In this document: piece after piece, positions 25,772 through 33,971 of the stretch
Position numbering within the stretch: position 1 is the first letter of the stretch
Layout of the letters: each line of letters opens with the position of its first letter
DNA from: Candidatus Babelota bacterium
GTDB taxonomy: Bacteria > Babelota > Babeliae > Babelales > Vermiphilaceae
Direction of reading: 5' to 3'
DNA: 49,138 nt
Assembly (NCBI GenBank): GCA_029262595.1
Contig: JAJCZB010000064.1
Coordinates: forward strand, 1 to 49,138
Notes under the pieces: generated by a model
The model's input: the letters and a program-made list of their open reading frames with translations, nothing else
What the model was told of the DNA's origin: nothing
Databases searched by the model: none
Program-made: the position numbers and the translations under genes

Positions 25772-25897
25772 ATGTTTTATCACTTTCTGATTGGCCATGG
25801 AGTTGTATTATTCTTGTGGTTAGTAATTTTAAGGCCCTATCTTTACACCCCTGGAAAATACGATGAAATAGATGACGAACTAGATAAATGGCGTTAA
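25772..25897 (+). CDS. Small single-helix membrane protein (41 aa)
   Basis: This 41-residue ORF runs from ATG 25772, two bases after the previous stop (an in-frame GTG at 25766 would overlap it). A GGGGGAG site lies about 9 bases upstream. The N-terminal helix is FLIGHGVVLFLWLVILRPYL and the tail is acidic (KYDEIDDELDKWR). An intrinsic terminator lies 15 bases after the stop, which supports transcription through it. Function unknown. Confidence 0.5.
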   Translation: MFYHFLIGHGVVLFLWLVILRPYLYTPGKYDEIDDELDKWR

Positions 25898-25911
25898 GAT
25901 GAAACCCATGT

Positions 25912-25940
25912 AAGGGGCCTCCGGGTCCCTTTTAATTTTT
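25912..25940 (+). terminator. Intrinsic terminator of the three-gene operon
   Basis: AAGGGGCC/GGGTCCCTT (one G.U pair) with a short loop, followed by TTTAATTTTT. Confidence 0.75.
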
Positions 25941-26128
25941 CTATTGATGGATTGTCAAGTTGTCGGGCTGTATTTTTATTCAATGTATTGATGCCCTTTT
26001 TTTGTTAGGGTGCTGTGAATTCGTCTAATTTTATCATTCGCCCTTGAAGTATCTTGCACATCAAAGGTAATAAAGATAGTAAGATGTTACATATAGTTAT
26101 CGTTCAATAGTATCGGGAGAGTAGTGCG

Positions 26129-27388
26129 ATGCCGATGTTAGTTCCATGCACGAAGAAAAAAGATAGAGATGAATTATCCGGTCGAGATGAAAGGGTTATT
26201 TTTACCGATTTTGATAATGCACTTCCAAAGAAAGTTTTGGCGGGTTTAGAGCCGAATCTGCCGGATGAATATTTGCCAAAGAAATACCTTCCTAAGCTTC
26301 ACACGTTATGTGATACGCATAGCATTACTTCGCTTTATAATACTGATGATTATCTCGGATCGATTTATACGAGTGTTTTAGCGCATGAGCGTGGAATAAA
26401 AAGTGCTCCATTAGGTGCGGTATTGCTGTGCCAGCATAAATATTATGCACGTATAGCTCAGCAACAATATGCCTCGGAAGTAACGCCTGAGTTTGCTATA
26501 GTTCGCCACGATTACCAGGACGAAGTTGCACAGCTGGGATTTCCTTTTTTTATTAAACCAGTTAAAGCGTATCTTTCAGTGTTTGCCCAACAGATACATT
26601 CTCAGAAAGAGTTGGATGAGTATTTTCAAAAGACGCGTGTATCGGAGCAGTTTTTAATTCCATTTAACTGGGCGATTGAAAAGTATACAGATTATGAGTA
26701 TGACGGAACCTATTTTATTGCCGAAAAGGTATTGCAGGGAAAGCAAGTTACGCTTGAAGGATATATATATGAAGGCGAGGTAGGGCTTATTGGAATTGTC
26801 GATTCTGTATTGATTCCGAATACCATTTCTTTTGAGCGATTTGTATATCCGTCTTCATTATCGCAATCGGTACAAGAGCGTATGTTTGAAAGTGCAAAAA
26901 AGTTTGTTTCGGGAATTGAATTGGATATGACGCTTTTTAATATCGAATACATGTATAACGAACAAACTGATGAGCTTCATATAATCGAAATTAATCCGCG
27001 CATGAGCGCTCAATTTTGTGATTTATTTGCGATGGTAAATGGCGTAAGCAATTATGACGTACAGTATGATATTGCACTTGGGCGCAAGCCAACTGTTCAT
27101 AAAAAGGGACTATTTCAAATTTCTGCAAGCTTAGTAGGGCGGCAATTGTACGATCAAAAAGTTATATCAGCTCCAACGCAAGATGATCTTAAAAATGCGC
27201 AAGAGCGGTTTCCTGAATTACAGTTTTATCCATGGGTCGCAACGGGAGATAAGCTTTCGGATGTGCTGCAAGATGGCACGAGCTATGTATATGGATGGAT
27301 TCATTTGGGCGCGCAAAATGAGCATGAGCTTGAAGCTAAGTATCAAGAAAGTAGGCAGCTGTTACCCTTTGTATTTGAAAAGGTTTAG
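26129..27388 (+). CDS. ATP-grasp domain protein
   Basis: The 419-residue protein has an ATP-grasp core. FPFFIKPVKAYLS carries the ATP-binding Lys, and the 'large loop' region precedes GYIYEGEVGLIG. The metal-binding end is FNIEYMYNEQTDELHIIEINPRM (Glu and Asn ligands). Pre-grasp residues 1-110 look like a Rossmann-type half. The family joins a carboxylate to an amine or thiol through an acyl-phosphate. The architecture resembles stand-alone amino-acid ligases and carbamoyl-phosphate-synthase-like proteins, but the substrate is unknown and no partner gene is adjacent. GGAGAG lies 9 bases before the ATG. Confidence 0.8.
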   Translation: MPMLVPCTKKKDRDELSGRDERVIFTDFDNALPKKVLAGLEPNLPDEYLPKKYLPKLHTLCDTHSITSLYNTDDYLGSIYTSVLAHERGIKSAPLGAVLLCQHKYYARIAQQQYASEVTPEFAIVRHDYQDEVAQLGFPFFIKPVKAYLSVFAQQIHSQKELDEYFQKTRVSEQFLIPFNWAIEKYTDYEYDGTYFIAEKVLQGKQVTLEGYIYEGEVGLIGIVDSVLIPNTISFERFVYPSSLSQSVQERMFESAKKFVSGIELDMTLFNIEYMYNEQTDELHIIEINPRMSAQFCDLFAMVNGVSNYDVQYDIALGRKPTVHKKGLFQISASLVGRQLYDQKVISAPTQDDLKNAQERFPELQFYPWVATGDKLSDVLQDGTSYVYGWIHLGAQNEHELEAKYQESRQLLPFVFEKV

Positions 27389-27601
27389 CTTTGACTACCT
27401 ACGAAAGAATAAGATTTGAGAGTAGATTTGTGCGGAGATGAGTGCACAAGGGCGAACAAAAACAAAAAGAAAACGCTTGAATAGACCGTCACCAGCATAC
27501 GATAGCGATTTTTACGACACATAATTCCCATTCCCATTACGAATTATTTGTTCATTCACCCTCATCTTACTCCATACTTACCATTTGTCAAATAGATGGC
27601 C
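27389..27601. other. Intergenic region
   Basis: No convincing gene. It contains a 28-codon basic frame (27438-27524) with a poorly placed GGAG and a C-rich stretch around 27525-27580. Confidence 0.4.
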
Positions 27602-27632
27602 AAAAAGCCCCGTATTTTACGGGGCTTTTTTA
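27602..27632. terminator. Bidirectional intrinsic terminator
   Basis: AAAAGCCCCGT/ACGGGGCTTTT with T runs on both strands. It serves the ATP-grasp gene (+) and, 47 bases after its stop, the CtpA-type gene (-). Confidence 0.9.
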
Positions 27633-27678
27633 ATTGTAATTCATTGCCTATGAGAAATCAGATTTCGATATGAAGCCT

Positions 27679-29151
27679 CTAGAGCTTGATTTCCTCGATA
27701 TCGAGAGCGTCGTTGCCGATATGGGCATTGCGCAGCTGCTCTACCGCTTTAGAGCGGTTGCAGACCTTGTCTGGGCAAAGGTTCAGGAAGGTTTGCAGGA
27801 GATTAATGAGGCTGATTGTCTCGCGCAGTTGGTTGTCTGTTTTGAGCATTTCTTTGGCTCGTTCCGTCCAGCGGGCAGCTTTTTTCGGGGTTTCTGGAAT
27901 GGCTTTAGGATCGTCTTTTTGATTCCCCGTTTTGATTGCATTTTGTAGTGCTTTTTCTCTTCCATAGTGCTTGGTGAACCATTGCATTTGCTCGGTAGGC
28001 GGAAGGGAACGTTCCACTATGAAATCTGGAGTAATGCCTTCTCCTTGAATATTGCGGTTGTTGGGAAAATAGAGAGACGTGGTTATTTTTGCGGCACAGT
28101 TATTGCTTACTGGAATAACTTCTTGTACTGAACCTTTCCCAAAGCTTTGCGTTCCTACGACAAATACAAGTGCTTTTTTATCGGTCGCATTTTTTTCAGC
28201 ATGTTCCTCAGCATGTGATTTGAGGCTACTTGCCAAAATTTCTGCTGCTGAAGCGGTATAGTTATTCGTGAGGATAAAGATAGGCATCTGTGCATTCGCG
28301 ACAGGGTCACGCTTGGTTCTATATTGTTCGGTAGCTTTACCTGTTTTATCTTTCGTAACTACGACTAAGCTTCCTTTATCCAAAAAGAGACTTGCGATGT
28401 CTATTGCAGAGGTGAGCAGTCCGCCAGAGTTATTACGTAAATCAAGAATGAGTCCTTTGTGAGGGCGTTGCGTTGAATTTTTCAGAAGCTTTTCAATTTG
28501 CTGCACTGCATTCTCAGTGAACATATTGAGTGAGATATAGTAGATGTCGTAATCTTTTATTAAAAAGCTCATTGAGTTTTGTTCTTTGATCACATCTCGT
28601 TCAATATCAAACGAAATAAGATCAGGATGATTTTCTCGTAATACTTTGACGTGCACGGTCGTATTTTTTGGACCTTTTAGCTTAGCGGTTGCTTGCTCGG
28701 TAGACATTCCTTCAAGGGGCTCTCCATTAATTTCGATTATTTTATCCAGTTGCTTTATGCCCGCTTTATCACTCGGGCCATCAAGGATTGTATCAACGAT
28801 AGTAAGATACTTATCTTTTGGTTTACGCGTATTATCAATTACGATTCCGATACCAAAAAATTGTCCGCTGGTTGATTCAAGCATTGATTTATAGGTTTTA
28901 GGATCGAGGAAACTGGAATGGGGATCAAGGTTTGTTAAAAAAGCATCAATCGCTTTGATCATTGATTGTTCAAGATCGGCAATTTGATAGTGTTTCTTTT
29001 TGGCAAGTTGTATCACTTCAGCAAACGTGCGAGACCAGTTGTACGCGAGTTTATCAAATGCTTGCTCGTATGACGGTTGGGTGGCAGGAGGCAGGGCTGC
29101 TTGGGTAGCCAGAGAAAGTGCCAAAAGAAGAGTAACTACCGCTTTTTTCAT
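27679..29151 (-). CDS. ctpA: S41-family C-terminal processing protease (CtpA/Prc-like)
   Basis: The 490-residue protein has a signal peptide (MKKAVVTLLLALSLATQA) and a helical N-terminal domain ending LDPHSSFLDPKTY. A PDZ domain follows with GIGIVI and KAGIKQLDKIIEINGEPL (about 120-200). In the S41 protease core, RNNSGGLL forms the oxyanion region, the Ser is in NYTASAAEILA and the Lys in GTQSFGKGSVQEV. Such proteases trim C-termini of envelope proteins. AAGGAG precedes the ATG at 29151. The ending contains a Cys-bearing stretch (FLNLCPDKVCNRS) beyond the core. Confidence 0.93.
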   Translation of the reverse strand: MKKAVVTLLLALSLATQAALPPATQPSYEQAFDKLAYNWSRTFAEVIQLAKKKHYQIADLEQSMIKAIDAFLTNLDPHSSFLDPKTYKSMLESTSGQFFGIGIVIDNTRKPKDKYLTIVDTILDGPSDKAGIKQLDKIIEINGEPLEGMSTEQATAKLKGPKNTTVHVKVLRENHPDLISFDIERDVIKEQNSMSFLIKDYDIYYISLNMFTENAVQQIEKLLKNSTQRPHKGLILDLRNNSGGLLTSAIDIASLFLDKGSLVVVTKDKTGKATEQYRTKRDPVANAQMPIFILTNNYTASAAEILASSLKSHAEEHAEKNATDKKALVFVVGTQSFGKGSVQEVIPVSNNCAAKITTSLYFPNNRNIQGEGITPDFIVERSLPPTEQMQWFTKHYGREKALQNAIKTGNQKDDPKAIPETPKKAARWTERAKEMLKTDNQLRETISLINLLQTFLNLCPDKVCNRSKAVEQLRNAHIGNDALDIEEIKL

Positions 29152-29270
29152 TTTAAACTCCTTTTTACTGTCTGAAGATATGGTGTTGCTGTATAGTGGT
29201 TGCATGCAAGATGAACCATACGAAATAGCACGCAAATAATACTAGTGTTTTGACAAAAAGGGGTTATGCC

Positions 29271-30197
29271 ATGCAAAAACAGACAGAGCATGAAGCTCCA
29301 TCGTTTGATGTAGCGAGCGCAAAAGAAAGAGCGCAGGTGGTCATCGTTACGGGGCATTCGGGAGCGGGGAAAAATACCGTGCTTCATTCATTGGAAGATA
29401 TTGGATTTTTTTGTATCAGTAATTTGCCCGTTAGCTTGCTGCAACCATTTTTTGATTCGGTAATTCAAGAAAAAATTCCATCTCAGCGGATTGCTTTGGG
29501 ATTGGATGTTCGTGGCGATCTTACGACAATTATGCACAAATTATTTCGGCTCAAGACAGTATGGCCATTTTCACTCAAAGTGGTTTTCGTTACTTCAAGC
29601 TACCAAGTGCTTTTAAAACGTTTTCAGGAAACGCGGCGCCCTCATCCGCTCACTACTTCTACGCGTGATATATCGGATGCAATTAAGCATGAGCAGGACG
29701 TTTTGCATCCGCTTATGCAAATGGCTGATGTGGTATTAGATACTGATCAATTTACTATTCATCAATTGCGGCAGTTTGTGATTCGCTCTTTTTCAAAAGA
29801 GGGAGCGCAGCATATGCTTGTGACGGTGACTGCGTTTGGATTTAAATACGGGGTGCCCGCAGAAAGTAATTTAGTATTTGATGCGCGTTTCTTGCCCAAT
29901 CCATATTTCGAACCTGAATTGAAAAAGTTGAATGGAACGGATCTTGCAATTCAAGAGTATCTTTTTGCTCAAAAAACAGTGCAAGAGTATTGGGATCATC
30001 TTACGGCATTTGCACTATATGTTATGCGCCAATCACACAAAGAAGGTCGATTTGCCATGAATATTGCTATTGGTTGCACGGGTGGCCGCCATCGATCAGT
30101 TGCACTTGCGTATCGCTTTGTGCAGCAGGAGATTCCATCCGTAACATTTGCCATAAAATATCGTGATGTGGAGAAGGATACATATCAAGAATATTAA
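29271..30197 (+). CDS. rapZ: RapZ/YvcJ-family nucleotide-binding protein
   Basis: The 308-residue protein has a P-loop (GHSGAGKNT), then LEDIGFFCISNLPVSLL, GLDVRG and FVTSSYQVLLKRFQETRRPHP. The C-terminal GCTGGRHRSVALA is typical of RapZ. In E. coli RapZ adapts RNase E to the GlmZ RNA and thereby controls GlmS. In many bacteria its role is unclear. The P-loop ends GKN rather than GKS/T, changing the Mg-contacting residue. AAGGGG precedes the ATG at 29271. A glmS gene is in the same window, but no GlmZ-like RNA is recognised. It overlaps no gene but ends 10 bases before ftsB. Confidence 0.9.
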   Translation: MQKQTEHEAPSFDVASAKERAQVVIVTGHSGAGKNTVLHSLEDIGFFCISNLPVSLLQPFFDSVIQEKIPSQRIALGLDVRGDLTTIMHKLFRLKTVWPFSLKVVFVTSSYQVLLKRFQETRRPHPLTTSTRDISDAIKHEQDVLHPLMQMADVVLDTDQFTIHQLRQFVIRSFSKEGAQHMLVTVTAFGFKYGVPAESNLVFDARFLPNPYFEPELKKLNGTDLAIQEYLFAQKTVQEYWDHLTAFALYVMRQSHKEGRFAMNIAIGCTGGRHRSVALAYRFVQQEIPSVTFAIKYRDVEKDTYQEY

Positions 30198-30207
30198 AGG
30201 AGGGACA

Positions 30208-30483
30208 ATGCGCAAAAGATCGATGCTACGGCTTTTTTTTGCAATAGAGGTTATGGTGTTTGGATGGTTTTATTATCACGGCGCGCGGGGCGTGATGGCG
30301 GTGCAGCAGCTCAAGCAAGAAAATAATCTTATTGTAGCTCAAATAAAGCAGGTTCAAGCGGAAATGCAAGCGGTAGAGACTCAGTTACTCGCATGGAAAG
30401 ATGATTCTTTTTTTAAAGAAAAGATAGCAAGGGAAGAGCTTCACATGGCCCATGCAGGCGACCAGATATATTACTTTGATTAA
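30208..30483 (+). CDS. ftsB: FtsB/DivIC-type septum formation initiator
   Basis: The 91-residue protein has an N-terminal membrane helix (LRLFFAIEVMVFGWFYYHG). A coiled coil follows (VQQLKQENNLIVAQIKQVQAEM) and the typical C-terminal AREELHMAHAGDQIYYF motif. FtsB links FtsL and FtsQ in the divisome. AAAGGAGG lies right before the ATG at 30208. It is cotranscribed with rapZ. Its stop overlaps the stop of the convergent ABC-F gene by 4 bases. Confidence 0.85.
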   Translation: MRKRSMLRLFFAIEVMVFGWFYYHGARGVMAVQQLKQENNLIVAQIKQVQAEMQAVETQLLAWKDDSFFKEKIAREELHMAHAGDQIYYFD

Positions 30484-32342
30484 TTGGCTTGTGCCGCTTC
30501 CCACTCTTGCTCAGCGCTTTCAAGCTTTTGCTTGGTGGTGGAGACGGCGCTCAACGTCTCTGAATACTTTTCAGTGCCATATGAAAGGGCTGCGAGTTCA
30601 ACGTGCAAACTTTCTAGTTCTTTTTCGAGCTTGCTCACTTTGTTTTCTAACTTTCTTAGTTCTCGACGCTTTTGAGTAGAGAGCTCTTTTTTAGGAGCTT
30701 CCTTTGGCTGCTTCTTTTTTGGTTCAGGATCACTGGTAAATTTTTGCTGCGTATCTTGCAAAAACTCTTCGTATTTTCCGGGATAGTGATAGAGGCCGTT
30801 AGGAGAAAGTTCTAAAATATCGGTAGCAAGTTCTTGAATGAAATCATGATCGTGAGATACGAATAAAATCGTTCCAGGATATTTTTTGAGCGCTTGCAGA
30901 AGTACTGATTTTGCAAAAAGATCTAAGTGGTTAGTGGGCTCATCAAGAAGCAGGAAATTAGCATTTTGCAAAAGTACTTTTACCATCGCAACACGATTTT
31001 TTTCTCCGCCACTGAGTACTTTAATTTTTTTCTCAACGTCTTTTCCGCTAAAAAGAAACGATCCTAAAAAACTTCGAATTTGGCCATCAGAGACATTGGA
31101 TGTATTATTCTGTATTTCATCAAAAATAGTACTTTCGCCATTAAGAGCGCGCGTTTGATCTTGCTCAAACAAAGCATGCTTTACGTTATGCCCAAACTCA
31201 ACGCTTCCATTTTGAATGGGAAGCTTGTCGCAGATAATATTAAAGAGTGTTGTTTTACCGGTACCATTTGGCGCAAGAAGGGCTACTTTTTGCCCGCGTG
31301 AAATTTCGCACGTTGCATTGTTAAAGAGTGGCCCTTTATCAAATGCATGAGATACACCTTTTACCGATAGAGCTACTTTTCCGGGGCGAGTGAGCTCAGG
31401 AAAAGAAATATGAATTGTCGGTTCGGCTGGCTCAACTTCAATTCGCTCGATACGATCAAGCTGCTTCATCATGCTTTGAGCCATTTTAGCTTTACTCGCA
31501 CTTGCACGAAATCGATCAATAGTAGCTTTCTTGGTGGCGATTTCTCGTTGTTGGCGTGCATACGCAGATTGTAAAACGCGATTTCGTTCTTCTTTTTGCT
31601 CAATGTAATAGGTGTAATTTCCATGGTACAGCGTAGCTTTACCGTGCGATAGATCCAAAATAATATCGCATGCTTTTTGTAGGAAGTAACGATCGTGAGT
31701 TACAAGCAAATAGCCAAAGGGTGCATGCCGTAAGAAATCGAAAAACCATTCTTTTGCGGTGATATCTAAGTGGTTCGTTGGTTCATCAAAAAGATAAAAA
31801 TCGGCATTTTGTAAAAGAAGCTTTGCAAGCACAAGGCGCATTTTCCATCCAACACTCAGCTCTTGTACTGGTTGTGCAAATTGTTCTCTTTTAAATCCAA
31901 GGCCAATAAGAATTTCTTCTGTTTTATTTTCAGATTCAATACGATCAAAATTCGCAAGTTTTTCTTGGACGTGCATATATCGATCTAATAACTGTTCGGC
32001 GTTATCGGGGGCCGTTTCGAGTTCTTGCTCTATTTGAGCTTGTTCTTTTTCTAATGTGGTAAATGCGTCAAATACAGTGAACGCTTCGTCGTAGACTTTT
32101 TTATTTGATTGCAACGTCATTTCTTGGGCCATGTACGCAATCGTTTTGCCTCGCTCTTTTGAGACAACGCCTTCATCTGGCTTTTCCATGCCAGAAATGA
32201 TTTTTAAGAGCGTTGATTTACCTGCGCCATTACGGCCAACAATGCCGACTTTGTGATCAGCTTGAAAATCGACAGAAATATCATCAAATAATTTACGCTC
32301 TCCATAAGAAAGAGAGATGTTTTTGAGCATTAAAATAGACAT
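30480..32342 (-). CDS. ABC-F family ATPase (translation-associated)
   Basis: The 620-residue protein has two ATP-binding cassettes in one chain. The first has GRNGAGKST, LSVGWKMRL and LFDEPTNHLD; the second has APNGTGKTT, LSGGEKNRV and LLDEPTNHLD. A charged linker (about 240-310) joins them. No membrane domain is present. The C-terminus (about 535-615) is a Lys/Glu-rich coiled coil, as in Uup-type members. ABC-F proteins bind the ribosomal E site and relieve stalled or antibiotic-blocked ribosomes. The first signature reads LSVGW where LSGGW is usual. Subfamily is not assigned. Confidence 0.92.
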   Translation of the reverse strand: MSILMLKNISLSYGERKLFDDISVDFQADHKVGIVGRNGAGKSTLLKIISGMEKPDEGVVSKERGKTIAYMAQEMTLQSNKKVYDEAFTVFDAFTTLEKEQAQIEQELETAPDNAEQLLDRYMHVQEKLANFDRIESENKTEEILIGLGFKREQFAQPVQELSVGWKMRLVLAKLLLQNADFYLFDEPTNHLDITAKEWFFDFLRHAPFGYLLVTHDRYFLQKACDIILDLSHGKATLYHGNYTYYIEQKEERNRVLQSAYARQQREIATKKATIDRFRASASKAKMAQSMMKQLDRIERIEVEPAEPTIHISFPELTRPGKVALSVKGVSHAFDKGPLFNNATCEISRGQKVALLAPNGTGKTTLFNIICDKLPIQNGSVEFGHNVKHALFEQDQTRALNGESTIFDEIQNNTSNVSDGQIRSFLGSFLFSGKDVEKKIKVLSGGEKNRVAMVKVLLQNANFLLLDEPTNHLDLFAKSVLLQALKKYPGTILFVSHDHDFIQELATDILELSPNGLYHYPGKYEEFLQDTQQKFTSDPEPKKKQPKEAPKKELSTQKRRELRKLENKVSKLEKELESLHVELAALSYGTEKYSETLSAVSTTKQKLESAEQEWEAAQAN

Positions 32343-32431
32343 GATCGTGTGCTACCCATTGTATGTGAAATTGACCTTTATAGGGGTAGTATAGCATAAT
32401 TTGGGCTCGTTTGCCTGCTAAAATAGTCGTT

Positions 32432-32731
32432 TTAGAGGCCGCCATCTATATCAGGCATGCGATCAGCTACAATTTCACAAAAGCGCCAACCATCCAGCGT
32501 TGCTTTAGCCGCGCCGGCAGCCTTGCAATACCATAGAAAACTTTGTTCCTCGTCGCTCAGTGGGCGTCCTCCAACACTCTCTTGCCAGAGGGCTAATGCA
32601 GTCGCCACATAAGGCCCGACTTCTGCCATAACGCGTGCTGCCATGGGAATTTGCGCTTCTTTTGACAGTTTATCGCATTTCGTAGAATGCATTGCGAGTA
32701 GCATGCTGAGAATAACAATTATTTTTTTCAT
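32432..32731 (-). CDS. Small exported protein
   Basis: The 99-residue protein starts at ATG 32731 after GGTGGAA. It has a signal peptide (MKKIIVILSMLLAMHS), then a helical region with two Cys (WYCKAAGAAK, WRFCEIVADRMPD) that may pair. The preceding gene ends 5 bases upstream. The two proteins are of similar type (short exported, Cys-containing helices) and probably belong to one transcript. Function unknown. Confidence 0.6.
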   Translation of the reverse strand: MKKIIVILSMLLAMHSTKCDKLSKEAQIPMAARVMAEVGPYVATALALWQESVGGRPLSDEEQSFLWYCKAAGAAKATLDGWRFCEIVADRMPDIDGGL

Positions 32732-32736
32732 TGTGC

Positions 32737-33120
32737 TTATTTCCACCAAGTGGCGTGTTCAGGAATCTCAGGAATTTGAGTTGCGGCGTATGAGCCATAG
32801 GCAGCGCATGCGGCGCTTACTGTAAGTAGTGCCATGCCAGCCGCTTCACAGGTTTTTTTGCCAACCGATAATCCAGCTCTGAGCCGCTCCTGGGAGGTAT
32901 TAGATAAAGAGAATGCCTCAGCAAAGGCATCAGTATATTCATCAACTTCATTGTCTTTCAAAAAATGTGCTTTAAGTACCATTTGAACTGCAGTAAAATC
33001 AACGCTTGGGGGTGTGAGCAAGAGACCCCCCGATCCTCCAAGAGGCTGCTTTTCACTATTGTCAGCCTGAACCGTACAAGACATTAGGCATACGCATAGA
33101 ACAAGAAATGTTTTTTTCAC
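32737..33120 (-). CDS. Small exported protein
   Basis: The 127-residue protein uses a GTG start after AAGGAA and has a signal peptide (MKKTFLVLCVCLMSCTVQA). A Gly-rich stretch, a helical region (about 45-85) and a hydrophobic end (GMALLTVSAACAAYGSYAAT) follow. The Cys at residue 15 makes a weak lipoprotein signal possible. No family is recognised. Confidence 0.6.
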   Translation of the reverse strand: MKKTFLVLCVCLMSCTVQADNSEKQPLGGSGGLLLTPPSVDFTAVQMVLKAHFLKDNEVDEYTDAFAEAFSLSNTSQERLRAGLSVGKKTCEAAGMALLTVSAACAAYGSYAATQIPEIPEHATWWK

Positions 33121-33279
33121 TATTGTTCCTTGTGCAGAAAATGTAAAAAGATTTAGCTAGTCGTACCAGGGATTTTTTTTAATGTAAAGAGGAAGCTATA
33201 TTTCGATTTTTTCTGTGATATCCTACTATGAACGGCTGAAAGCGATTATGCGAGTTATACTATTTTAAAGGAAAAATGA

Positions 33280-33894
33280 ATGTTTAAGTTGCGCCCGTTA
33301 CCCTATGATTTTGGAGCATTAGAGCCCTACATTGATGCACGCATTATGGAGTTGCATCATGATAAGCATCAAGCTGCGTACGTAAACAATTTAAATAAGG
33401 CGCTCGAAAAGCACACTCAACTGGAAAAAGAGTCACTTGAGACTCTTTTGACTGAACTTGATCGCGTACCTGAATCAATTCGTACAGCGGTACGTAATAA
33501 TGCGGGTGGTGATTTTAATCACACGTTTTTTTGGGAAATTATGAAAAAAGATGGAGGAGGTGATGCGCGAGGATCTCTTGGCGATCACATAAAAAAAACG
33601 TTTCATTCATTCGATGCCTTCAAAGATACATTTTCAACTGCTGCCAAATCAGTGTTTGGAAGTGGGTGGGCATGGCTTGTTGTTGGCAAAAATGGTGACA
33701 TTATGGTTATGACCACCCCTAATCAAGATTCTCCGGTTATGCAAGGGTTACAGCCAATTGTGGGATTGGATGTCTGGGAGCATGCCTATTATCTTCAGTA
33801 TGAAAATCGTCGTCCTGATTATATTGAGGCATGGTGGCATGTTGTCGATTGGGACAAGGCTGAAGAAAACTATCGTGGTATTGTAGAAGGCTAA
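33280..33894 (+). CDS. sodA: Superoxide dismutase, Fe/Mn family
   Basis: The 204-residue enzyme has all four metal ligands: His in ELHHDKHQ, His in FNHTFFW, and Asp and His in DVWEHAYYL. It converts superoxide to oxygen and peroxide. NAGGDFNHTFFW and the Gln of TTPNQDSPVM point to the manganese-type or cambialistic form. There is no signal peptide, so it is cytoplasmic. The gene stands alone, with AAAGGA before the ATG and a possible -10 (TATACT, 33256-33261). It would protect against a host oxidative burst. Confidence 0.95.
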   Translation: MFKLRPLPYDFGALEPYIDARIMELHHDKHQAAYVNNLNKALEKHTQLEKESLETLLTELDRVPESIRTAVRNNAGGDFNHTFFWEIMKKDGGGDARGSLGDHIKKTFHSFDAFKDTFSTAAKSVFGSGWAWLVVGKNGDIMVMTTPNQDSPVMQGLQPIVGLDVWEHAYYLQYENRRPDYIEAWWHVVDWDKAEENYRGIVEG

Positions 33895-33923
33895 ATGACA
33901 ATCATTACATGATGCGGTATACT
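33895..33923 (+). promoter_or_regulatory. lysS promoter
   Basis: ATGACA (33895-33900), 17 bases, TATACT (33918-33923). The -35 overlaps the end of the sod-type gene's stop region. Confidence 0.65.
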
Positions 33924-33971
33924 GCATTCTACCCATCTATCAGAATAACCAATTGAGAAAGTATAGATTCC

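Noticed and set aside
27438-27524. A 28-codon basic frame
   Set aside because: GGAG touches the ATG directly, too close to work as a ribosome site, and there is no other support.
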